Part shown: positions 28,101 to 40,100 of the stretch, piece after piece
Position numbering within the stretch: the stretch's first letter is position 1
How the letters are laid out: every line of letters starts with the position of its first letter
NCBI GenBank assembly: GCA_030762935.1
Contig: CM060890.1
Location: forward strand, 153,422,129-153,486,128
Length of the DNA: 64,000 nucleotides
Direction: 5' to 3'
Source of the DNA: Hymenopus coronatus
Lineage: Eukaryota; Arthropoda; Insecta; Mantodea; Hymenopodidae
The notes under the pieces: generated by a model
Told to the model about the DNA's origin: nothing
Databases searched by the model: none
What the model saw: the letters and a program-made list of their open reading frames with translations, nothing else
Translations under genes and position numbers: made by a program

Positions 28101-31100
28101 CTGCAAATTACAACACAACACCACATACATGAACATTGTCTTCATTACTCTACAAACACACATGTCCATGCAGTATCCATATAATTGGCAGCATTGACTG
28201 TTTCCTGGTCATGTGACATTTGCTGGATCAAATCTCATACAAACTGCACTTTTATCTGGTGATGAGTCTTCCAGCAGGACACGCTTGTATCTCATTAAAA
28301 CCCTCACATTCAACAGGTCATGAGTTCCAATCTCGCTTAGGGTCACTTATCCGGATAAGGTTTTCCCTTATCCTGAGAAGACAAATGTCAAGAAACTTTG
28401 AGCTCCACGGACCTCAAGATCATTTGAGCATCATTTCACCAATTTCATCCATCGTCCGATATGACCAACCAAGTTAAAGAACATTAAGCTGCAATACAAA
28501 GCTTGCCAATTGGAGTAAAATACCCCAAGATAATTTTTCAAAGAATGAGTGCGGCGACTTTTCGAACGCTCTGCATTACTAGCATGGAAAAGATATTAAT
28601 TTAGAGTTTAGCAAAATATAATCAGACCCACTAAACAAGTCACACTCCAGTATATATGGCTTCTGACAATCCCAGGCCATATTTCACAGTCCACTAAATT
28701 CTGAGGACTAGCGTAACACTATTGAATGTGTGTGTTATGTTCACAGCATTAGTTACAGTTGTACCAACAAAAAGAGAAGCCACATTATAAGCTTGTGTTA
28801 TTAATACTTAAATACTTACTTTTGTTTATCTGTGGTTTGAAAGGTGAACTTCATACTTTGTGCACTATTTCACGGCATAATGTGCGAGCCATGTGATCTG
28901 ACACTTCAAAGGTAAAAACCTTGATTAAAAGTTATTTGTTTTTGAATCAAGAAATTTCTTGAAGATTGGGAGTGTCTGAATCATCTGTAAGGTGAATTGA
29001 AGAGAAAATTGAATTTGGTATGGACCTAGTCCAACAATGGAATAATAAATGTGATTCTCACACCAAGAGGTATACATTGCTTGAAAAGCATCTGTGTAAC
29101 AGGTTTGCTAGTGCAAATTTGAAGAGAGTGTGGAATTGCTTCATCCCACATCAAGGTGTAAACTTTCAGAAATGAAATTAAAAGGCTGCAGAAACCAAAA
29201 TTAACTCCTACTATGACTTAGCTGGGTAAAGGAGCTCTAGGATAAAGACCTAAACTTCTGGAAATTGATAAATATCAAAATCTTCATTGTAAAAATGTTT
29301 AATGAATTAAACTTTACATTGGAAACGGGTTACCTGGAACTGAAGGTCACAATTGGCTTGTTTTCTTTCAGGTTTGCTTTTTGCAAACTATAAAACATGA
29401 TATGGTCAGTCATCAGTGGCAAAGGCTGCTGCTAAACATATCTTTGTTGCCATGGCCAGAGAATTGAAACAAATAAAAACTAACCTTATTGAAACGATGA
29501 TAGAGGTCTGAACTCATCATGCATACATAAATAGCAACTTAAAGTTTGATATTACAATGTAGGCCAGAGTTACTACTCACATTCCAGACTCATTTTGAGT
29601 GCTCTCTCCAACTCCAACTCGTCCTCATCAGCACTGTCGTTATCAAGAGGTTTCACACTTTCCCTTCCGTTGCTGGTGGCTTCGTTAGCTTCCAGGCTGA
29701 GCTGGAGAGCTTTCTGGAGTGCCTCGTCTGGATCTGATTCTGGGCCCAAACTGAGTCGCACAGCTCGCTGCAGCTCCTCGTCGCTATCTTCCACAGTAAT
29801 TATCTCGTTGCTACCTCCTACCTGCACTGCCTTCGAGGCTGTGGTGGGAGTGACAGCCAGAAGTCGTGGCTTCACCGTCTGCACTGCAGGTGCAATCTTT
29901 AGTAGAGTATCAGCTTCTGACTCGGGGAATGTTCCAAACACCACAAAAATGGAATATCCTTTAAAACACAAAACACATACTCTTACATTTTTTTCATTCA
30001 TTCTACTCTAAAATTCTATATTGAGATTTGACAGGGAATTCAGGTTTTGATGCTCCCTTATTAAAAGGTACACATGTACCAAATTCCAAGAAACTCTGCC
30101 ACCCAAACGGCTGTTTACATGCAACATCTTTCAACATTTTTGATCATCTTAAAAATGACTCTTAATAATTTTGATTAAAATACACACCTTTAAGACATTT
30201 TCATGAAAAATAAAATGTACCATATTCATCCAAATGCAAGACAACCCTCATTTTTTTTTTATTTATTTATTTTTTTTTTAATAGTTTAACGTCCTTTAAA
30301 GTTTCAGAATGTAATTTTGGAAGTTAGCATATACATAAGACACATTTAAAAGAATAGGTATATAAAAAGTAGAATTTTTAATTGAAATTTAAAGAGTTTA
30401 TCATATATTTTAAACAAACTAATGGCAATTGAAAATTAGTTGTGTCGAATTTGTAACACTACATCACTTACTTTTTATTTCGGAAAACATGTTTCAGAAG
30501 CCATGTGCTTCCATTGTCAATTTCTTTGGTCAACTGCCAGCATTGCTTGCTGTGGTGGTTGTCTCTGTCCCTGGTGGTGGTTTGATGAACCTCTGTATCA
30601 GTAGGTTGCCTGGCGGGATTTCAAAATTGAAAACACGGTTCTTGTTTTTCCAAATATATGTTTTCCCAAACTTTTAATTCTGTCTTCCTTGTGACGTTTT
30701 TGAGTATTTTAGGACTTCTATTTATTGTGTGGTTCTCTTTCCAAAAATGCCAAGCTATCAAGGATTTGTCTTCTTGTTTGAATTGAATATTTCTGTGGTG
30801 TTCTTTTGCTCTTGTTTTTATATTTCTTTTTGTTTGGCCAATGTAGATTTTTTCAGTCATTGCAGCTGAACTGATATATTCCTGGTTTGTTTTCTTGTGG
30901 GATATCATCTTTTAATTTAGAATTTAAAATGTTTTTTATGGAGTAATTAGTTTTTGGGGCTAGGGTGATGATGTGTTGTTTGAAGATCCTCTGGAATTTG
31001 TAGAAAGTTGTAGGGTGATATGTAAACTTCTTGTAGATCTTGTTTTCTTTCTGGTTTTGAGTGAGTGTGCCGACTTCTTTAATTTCTCTTCTTATTTTTG

Positions 31101-34100
31101 GCCTTATTAACTTTTTTGTGCAACAGTTCTGCCTGGAATCCATTCTCTGTAGCTATGTCTAATATTTTAGCAAGTTCACAGTGGTATTCTTTTTTCCCCA
31201 TTGGTACATTTACCAATCTGTGTGTAAGGCTGCATGCTGATGGGGAATAGGATTGTAACTCTTTTGTTTTATATAGCTGTTGGTGTGGGTAGGTTTTCTG
31301 TAAATGTCAAATGTTAGATGATTTTCATTTTTGAAGATTTTTAGGTTGAGGAATGGTAGTTGTCCACCACATTCCTTCTCCATTGTGAACTTTATGGAGT
31401 TTCAGTGCATCTGGGACTACTGCAAAGATTGTCATGTACATAGCGGTACCATCCAGGGGAATGCCTTTTTAATCCTAGTTTCCAAAGTGCTCATATTGGT
31501 GACAGTGGGCTGCCCATAGCTAAACCAGATGTTGTAATATTTCCCGTTCAAGGTGAACAAATTTTGATTTATGCAAAGATTTCTTAATGTGATGCATTCT
31601 TGGACTTCTGTTGGTAAACTTGGAAAAAGAGCAGTAACATCAAAGGAAACTAACATATCAGTTTTTTCTAATTCTTTAATTTTATTGATTAGATCTAGAG
31701 AGTTTGTTATGCTTGCTGTTTCAAATTTAGGGAAGGAAGAGAATCTGTTTGTTAACCATTTTGCTAGATTATACGTAGGTGCACTTATGTTGTTTATAGT
31801 TAGTCTCATTGAATTTTCCAGCTTGTAGAATTTTGGAAGGACAGAAATTCTGGGCAGAACTGGATTGTCAACTTTAATTTTTTATTTTTCTGTTTTGTCT
31901 ATTAATTTACAGTCTTGAATAGTGGCATTAAATTTAACTATACATTAGTTTAGGGGTTTTTCTGTACTGCAGAGTATTCTTTTTCTAAAAGTGTTTCCAT
32001 TCTTCCTACAGATTCAGTTTTCCCCATAATTACTATTGTGTTCCCTTTGTCAGCTTTGCTATAAATTACTGGTTTGCTTTTTAGTGCTCTTACTACATTT
32101 TTGGGGGGGTTAGTTTTCTTTTTGTTTTCTATTGTTTCGATAATTTGGCAGCATTCACTTTTTATAATGTTTTATCAATGTCATTTATGTTTTGAGTTGC
32201 TATTTGTATGTCCCCAACGTAATCGTCATTCTTATCTGAGAAGGCAGTCGACAAAGGAATTTACAATGGAAGCACGTGGCTTCTGAAACATGTTTTCCGA
32301 AATAAAAAGTGATGTAGTGTTACAAAATTGACTCGGCTAATTTTCAATTGTTAAAACACATCACTGCCACAGAGTCCACCATATATCAGCAATATTTCAG
32401 AGAAATACCAACTGTGTGGATGGAGACTGCCGTAATCATATATATATGGTGAAAGGAATAGAAGATGGTCGCTACAAAGGCTTAGGATCTAATTCAACAT
32501 TCATTTATGAGGGTTTTAACATAACCAACTACAAGGAAGATATAAAATTATTCTTTAAACTACAGGAAAAGAAACACAAATTAGCCATGGATATCTGTTT
32601 TCTAAACTTATGTAGAATTAAAAAGGTCATGCCAAAATTTGTCAGGAAACTAATAAAAAATGATAACAATAGCAAACTAGAAAAAGCAACCATTAAAAAA
32701 GTTAAAACATGGAGAAGTGCCACATGATCTGTGAAGGGTGAAACTTACTTTTTCCTGTAATGGCATTCAGAAAACATATCCTGAATGTGAGACAACCCCA
32801 GTTTTGAACATTAATATTTGGAAAAAATATATTGTCTTGTATTTGGATAAATATGGTACTGTTCTGCAATAATATGCCACTCAACAAAAATTAGGAAGTT
32901 CAGTTTTTGAATTGAGATTTTTTTTTTCAACCAATGCTCTGAAAATCATAAAATCTGCACATCCAACCTTTCCTGAAAAATAGTTTCAAGTTTGTAAATT
33001 TTCTTGGACAGACACTCAGTCCTGGTTATCCATTTGAAGTTTGTGGTTATATATGCTTTACCTGCATATGAACTTAGTACAAATCAATTTGCTTTACTCA
33101 CCAAAAAAATTCAAGTAACAGATTAACAACACAATCACAACTTATATTAACATTCACAAAATAGACATTTTAAACTAGAGCTCACATATTACATTTTTTT
33201 TTAAAAAAAGGCATGAGCCTAAAATGAAGTGGACATGAACTCAACACCATAAAATATTTGATTTAATAAGTTTTGCTTGAGCTGTTGATAATCTCCAATT
33301 ATCTGGTAAATTGTTGTAAAGGTTCAATTGTTTTGTAGGAACAGGAAATATGGCAGATTTGTAATGCTGATCTGTTATACTCGAGATGCATCTGCCTGTG
33401 CTTACCTTCCTGCTGCAGTTGTGCCAGGAACATTGCGAGATATGTCTTACTGAGAAGCTCTGGTCCCGTCAACAGCGAGTTCAGGTTAAACCACTGGTGT
33501 CCAAGTCTTCGTATGGTAAACCAGTGATCTCTATAGTTGCATATAAAAGCTTGCATTGCCCTGAAACACAACCTAACTTATTGCTATGCATAGCTCAAAA
33601 TCAAAAACACTCTTAAATGCCAAACTATCTTCCAAGGATGCATCACAAAGATTTTCAACAAAATTCCATAGCCCCAAACTACCCTTTACATGGAAAATGT
33701 TTGAAAATTTTGTTTTTCTCCAAAAGGCCTCCAATGATTTTGGTTAAAATATATATATTAAAAATATTTACATGACAAATAAAATGTGTATCCAATTTTC
33801 AGAGAATAGCCTCTCAAGTCCTCTTCATTCTGAATGAATTTTGCATAACTGTAAACTGTAAGAGATACAAAAAAAACTTGATGCACAAAAAATACACTAA
33901 ATATCATTAAAAGACAATTTATGTCATATACATTTTGTTTCTAGAGCTAACTGCTTCTGAGATATTGCTTGTTATTGCTTTCAGTTTTAAATTACTTAAA
34001 CTTTCTCAAAATGGGAAGTGAGCTTTTTTTGATCTCTTTTTTGTTTTACTTCTAACTGCAAAGAAAACCATGCTTCAAATGTTCACATAGTGACAGCTTT

Positions 34101-37100
34101 TAAAAGATTTGACTTTCACTTTAGTCTGCTGTGTTCTCTTATTCACCTTGTGCTCACAATGAAGCAAGTAATAAGACAATTCCTTTTGTTTGTAGAACAG
34201 GTAGAGACTGTCACATGAATGGAAGATATAAATGCCTTCATGTTTGTAACATTATTTGCTGATATAGCTCTTTAAAATATTTTCAATATAACAACACTGA
34301 AGGGGAAGGTCAGGTTTTACAAAAACATGATACTTTTGATTACATAAATAAAATGCACTCGTTTCCCTCTAGTACCTAAAAGTTTAATACTGACATTTCA
34401 ACAGAAATATATGACTTCAATCCAAAACATATCCATATGACAAATGCTATATTTAAGTTCAACAGGAAAACCTCATGCCCCAAACTATCCTTTCTGTGGA
34501 AAAAGTGGTGTATTTTTTATTTTTTAAAAAAAAATTATAATAATTCTGAATCAATTACCATGGCAAATAAAGTGTATATATTAGATTTTCTGGAAATAGT
34601 CTGTGCAGGATTATTTACCTGAGAAGAATGTGCTTTAATGTAAAATCATCTTAACCTTTGTTGTTGTTTAGCCTCGCAGCAACCTTAACATGATGCAACT
34701 TGACTTTCTTCTGCTTTTCAAGCTGTCACCAGACATTAAAATCTTGTCCAAATCTGACATTACCTTCCTGGGCTCTCCAATTTTTAATTTCTCTACACAT
34801 ACTCTGTACATAGTTTATAGAGAAGGTATTGCACTCCACCCAAAAATTTGATCCAAGATTTGCCTGGAAATATATGTTTTAGGGTCTCCAGTATTCAAAA
34901 AAAGCATTTTCACAAAAAGGGCCGCGTGTGAGAGTGTGCATGTGTGTATGTCCATGAACACGATAACTGAAAAACGAAAAGCCGGTAAAATACCAAACTT
35001 GGTATTTAAGTTTAGTATCTTCCAGGGATGCGACACGAAGATTTTGAGAAAAATCACCCCACCCCAAACTACCCTTTACTCGGAACTATTTTCAAAAATT
35101 TTGATTTTCTTAAAAACGGCTATAACAATTATGATTATAATATTGTATATTAAATATATTTACCTGATAAATAATATGTATATCTTGAATTTTCTGGGAA
35201 TAGCCTCTGAAGTCTACTTTATTCTGGATGAAATTTACGGAATTTTGCATAACTGCTAAACCGTAAGAGATGGACAAACATAAACCACACAAAAAATGTA
35301 GAGCACATTAAAACACACAATTTATGTTATATATTTTTTTTATGGAGTTGATAATTTCTGAGATATTCCTTGTTTTTGGTTTTAGCTTTGAAAAACTTTT
35401 ACTTTTCTCATACAAGAATTGATCAACTCTTGTCCATACAAAGGAACTTCAGTCACATAGCAACCAGCTTTTGACAATCACTTTAACCTATGGTACTCCC
35501 TTATTTCCCTTCTACTTACAAGAAAGTAAGTAATAAGACTATTTCTGCTAATTTTTTCTTTATTAGCGTGAAGTAAATTTAAGCATAAGCTTTTTAACAA
35601 TAATTTATTGCAGAGGTGTAGAGAAAGTCATGTGAATGGAACACATCAGAGTTTTACTTTCTCTACACGTGCTATGTACACTGTATATAGAGAAGGTATT
35701 GCACTCCACCCAAAAATACAATACTGAGATTACACTGGAAATATATGTTTTAAGGTCTCCTGTATCCAAAAAAAGCATTTTCAGAAATAGGTCCATATGA
35801 ACACGATAACCCAAAAATGAAAAGTCAGTAAAATGCTAAAATTGGTATTTAAAGTTTTATCTTCCAGCGATGCAACACCAATATTTTGAGAAAAATCCCC
35901 CCACCCCAAATTACCCTTTACATTCAAAATATTTGATTTTCTTTAAATGGCTTAAAAAGCGCTAGACATGCGCAGCTCAATGACATTAATGTCTTCTGTT
36001 TTAGAACCCAGTGAGATCAGTCACTCAGATGGAAGTGCTAGACATGCTCAGCTCAATGACATTAATGTCTTCTGTTTTAGAACCCTGTGGGATCAGTCAC
36101 TCAGATGGAAGTGCTCACCTCAATGACATTAATGTCTTCTGTTTTAGAACCCTGTGGGATCAGTCACTCAGATGGAAGTACTCAGCTCATTGACATTAAT
36201 GTCTTCCGTTTTAGAACCCTGTGAGATCAGTCACTCAGATGGAAGTGCTCAGCTCAATGACATTAATGTCTTCCATTTTAGAACCCTGTGGGATCAGTCA
36301 TTCAAATGGTAGTGCTCAGCTCAATGACATTAATGTCCTCTGTTTTAGAACCCTGTGGGATTAATCACTCAGATGGAAGTGCTAGACAAGCTCAGCTCAA
36401 TGACATTAATGTCTTCTGTTTTAGAACCCTGTGGGATCAGTCACTCAGATGGAAGTACTCAGCTCATTGACATTAATATCTTCTGTTTTAGAACCCTGTC
36501 AGATCAGTCACTCAGATGGAAGTGCTCAACTCAATGACATTAATGTCTTCCATTTTAGAACCCTGTGAGATCAGTCACTCAGATGGAAGTGCTCAGCTCA
36601 ATGACATTAATGTCTTCCATTTTAGAACCCTGTGGGATCAGTCACTCAGATGGAAGTGCTCAGCTCAATGACACTGTCTTCTGTTTTAGAACCCTGTGAG
36701 ATCAGTCACTCAGATGGAAGTGCTAGACATGCTCAGCTCAATGACATTAATGTCTTCTGTTTTAGAACCCTGTGAGATCAGTCACTCAGATGGAAGTGCT
36801 AGACATGCTTGGCTCAATGACATTAATGTCTTCTGTTTTAGAATCCTGTGAGATCAGTCACTCAGATGGAAGTGCTAGACATGCTCAGCTCAATGACATT
36901 AAAGTCTTCCGTTTTAGAACCCTGTGGGATCAGTCACTCAGATGGAAGTGCTCAGCTCAATTACATTAATGTCTTCTGTTTTAGAACCCTGTGGGATCAG
37001 TCACTCAGATGGAAGTGCTAGACATGCTCAGCTCAATGACATTAATGTCTTCTATTTTAGAACCCTGTGAGATCAGTCACTCAGATGGAAGTGCTCAACT

Positions 37101-40100
37101 CAATGACATTAATGTCTTCCATTTTAGAACCCTGTGGGATCAGTCACTCAGATGGAAGTGCTAGACATATTCAGCTCTATGACATTAATGTCTTCTGTTT
37201 TAGAACCCTGTGAGATCAGTCACTAAGATGGAAGTGCTCAGCTCAATGACATTAGTGTCTTCTGTTTTAGAACCCTGTGGGATCAGTCACTGAGATGGAA
37301 GTGCTAGACATGCTCAGCTCAATGACATTAATGTCTTCTGTTTTAGAACTCTGTGAAATCAGTCACCCAGATGGAAGTGCTCAGCTCAATGACATTAATG
37401 TCTTCTGTTTTAGAACCCTGTGAGATCAGTCACTCAGATGGAAGTGCTCAGCTCAATGACATTATTGTCTTCTGTTTTAGAACCCTGTGGGATCATTCAC
37501 TCAGATGGAAGTGCTAGACATGCTCAGCTCAATGACATTAATGTCTTCTGTTTTAGAACCCTGTGGGATCAGTCACTCAGATGGAAGTGCTAGACATGCT
37601 CAGCTCAATGACATTAATGTCTTCTGTTTTAGAACCCTGTGGGATCAGTCACTCAGATGGAAGTGCTAGACATGCTCAGCTCAATGACATTAATGTCTTC
37701 TGTTTTAGAACCCTGTGGGATCAGTCACTCAGATGGAAGTGCTAGACAAGCTCAGCTCAATGACATTAATGTCTTCTGTTTTAGAACCCTGTGGGATCAG
37801 TCACTCAGATGGAAGTGCTAGATATGCTCAGCTTAATGACATTAATGTCTTCTGTTTTAGAACCCTGTGAGATCAGTCACTCAAATGGAAGTGCTAGACA
37901 GGCTCAGCTCAATGACATTAATGTCTTCTGTTTTAGAACCCTGTGAGATCAGTCACTCAGATGGAAGTGCTAGACATGCTCGGCTCAATGACATTAATAT
38001 CTTCTGTTTTAGAACCCTGTGAGATCAGTCACTCAGATGGAAGTGCTCAACTCAATGACATTAATGTCTTCCGTTTTAGAACCCTGTGGGATCAGTCACT
38101 CAGATGGAAGTGCTCAGCTCAATGACACTGTCTTCTGTTTTAGAACCCTGTGAGATCAGTCACTCAGATGGAAGTGCTAGACATGCTCAGCTCAATGACA
38201 TTAATGTCTTCTGTTTTAGAACCCTGTGAGATCAGTCACTCAGATGGAAGTGCTAGACATGCTTGGCTCAATGACATTAATGTCTTCTGTTTTAGAATCC
38301 TGTGAGATCAGTCACTCAGATGGAAGTGCTAGACATGCTTGGCTCAATGACATTAATGTCTTCTGTTTTAGAATCCTGTGAGATCAGTCACTCAGATGGA
38401 AGTGCTAGACATGCTCAGCTCAATGACATTAAAGTCTTCCGTTTTAGAACCCTGTGGGATCAGTCACTCAGATGGAAGTGCTCAGCTCAATTACATTAAT
38501 GTCTTCTGTTTTAGAACCCTGTGGGATCAGTCACTCAGATGGAAGTGCTAGACATGCTCAGCTCAATGACATTAATGTCTTCTATTTTAGAACCCTGTGA
38601 GATCAGTCACTCAGATGGAAGTGCTCAACTCAATGACATTAATGTCTTCCATTTTAGAACCCTGTGGGATCAGTCACTCAGATGGAAGTGCTAGACATAT
38701 TCAGCTCTATGACATTAATGTCTTCTGTTTTAGAACCCTGTGAGATCAGTCACTAAGATGGAAGTGCTCAGCTCAATGACATTAGTGTCTTCTGTTTTAG
38801 AACCCTGTGGGATCAGTCACTGAGATGGAAGTGCTAGACATGCTCAGCTCAATGACATTAATGTCTTCTGTTTTAGAACTCTGTGAAATCAGTCACCCAG
38901 ATGGAAGTGCTCAGCTCAATGACATTAATGTCTTCTGTTTTAGAACCCTGTGAGATCAGTCACTCAGATGGAAGTGCTCAGCTCAATGACATTATTGTCT
39001 TCTGTTTTAGAACCCTGTGGGATCATTCACTCAGATGGAAGTGCTAGACATGCTCAGCTCAATGACATTAATGTCTTCTGTTTTAGAACCCTGTGGGATC
39101 AGTCACTCAGATGGAAGTGCTAGACATGCTCAGCTCAATGACATTAATGTCTTCTGTTTTAGAACCCTGTGGGATCAGTCACTCAGATGGAAGTGCTAGA
39201 CATGCTCAGCTCAATGACATTAATGTCTTCTGTTTTAGAACCCTGTGGGATCAGTCACTCAGATGGAAGTGCTAGACAAGCTCAGCTCAATGACATTAAT
39301 GTCTTCTGTTTTAGAACCCTGTGGGATCAGTCACTCAGATGGAAGTGCTAGATATGCTCAGCTTAATGACATTAATGTCTTCTGTTTTAGAACCCTGTGA
39401 GATCAGTCACTCAAATGGAAGTGCTAGACAGGCTCAGCTCAATGACATTAATGTCTTCTGTTTTAGAACCCTGTGAGATCAGTCACTCAGATGGAAGTGC
39501 TAGACATGCTCGGCTCAATGACATTAATATCTTCTGTTTTAGAACCCTGTGAGATCAGTCACTCAGATGGAAGTGCTCAACTCAATGACATTAATGTCTT
39601 CCGTTTTAGAACCCTGTGGGATCAGTCACTCAGATGGAAGTGCTCAGCTCAATGACATTAATGTCTTCTATTTTAGAACCCTGTGGGATCAGTCACTCAG
39701 ATGGAAGTGCTCAGCTCAATGACATTAAAGTCCTCTGTTTTAGAACCCTGTGGGATCAGTCACTCAGATAGAAGTGCTAGACATGTTCAGCTCAATGACA
39801 TTAATGTCTTCTGTTTTAGAACCCTGTGAGATCAGTCACTAAGATGGAAGTGCTCAGCTCAATGACATTAATGTCTTCTGTTTTAGAACCCTGTGGGATC
39901 AGTCACTGAGATGGAAGTGCTAGACATGCTCAGATCAATGACATTAATGTCTTCTGTTTTAGAACTCTGTGAGATCAGTCACTCAGATGGAAGTGCTCAG
40001 CTCAATGACATTAATGTCTTCTGTTTTAGAACCCTGTGGGATCAGTCGCTCAGATGGAAGTGCTCAGCTCAATGACATTAATGTCTTCTGTTTTAGAACC

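Larger units (their letters stand above)
30217..32859 (-). mobile_element. Penelope-like retroelement, decayed, with inverted terminal organisation
   Basis: The main body reads on the minus strand from about 32,290 to 30,605: a KADKGNT-like upstream block (as SKAYKGNTIVIMGK), the RT block with LVSFDVTALFPSLP, a linker (KPGIYQFSCND) and a GIY-YIG endonuclease (KIYIGQTKRNIKTRAKEHH). The order RT then GIY-YIG is diagnostic of Penelope-like elements. Frameshifts split it at about 31,430 and 30,900. A plus-strand fragment at 32,310-32,727 looks like the N-terminal region of a second copy in inverted orientation. The segments 30,426-30,538 and 32,243-32,350 are inverted repeats of each other. The outer ends, 30,217-30,244 and 32,832-32,859, are also inverted repeats (26 of 28 matching). 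No target duplication was seen. Confidence 0.85.
29959..33405. other. ATXN3 intron 4, mostly filled by a Penelope-like element
   Basis: The 3.4-kb intron carries a Penelope-like insertion at about 30,217-32,859. The flanks (29,959-30,216 and 32,860-33,405) are AT-rich with no recognised content. Confidence 0.8.

Noticed and set aside
28220..28477. 85-residue plus-strand frame
   Set aside because: It lies in a tRNA-derived SINE copy within an ATXN3 intron.
29595..30011. Plus-strand 138-residue frame
   Set aside because: Antisense shadow of ATXN3 exon 5, which has clear UIM motifs and splice sites.
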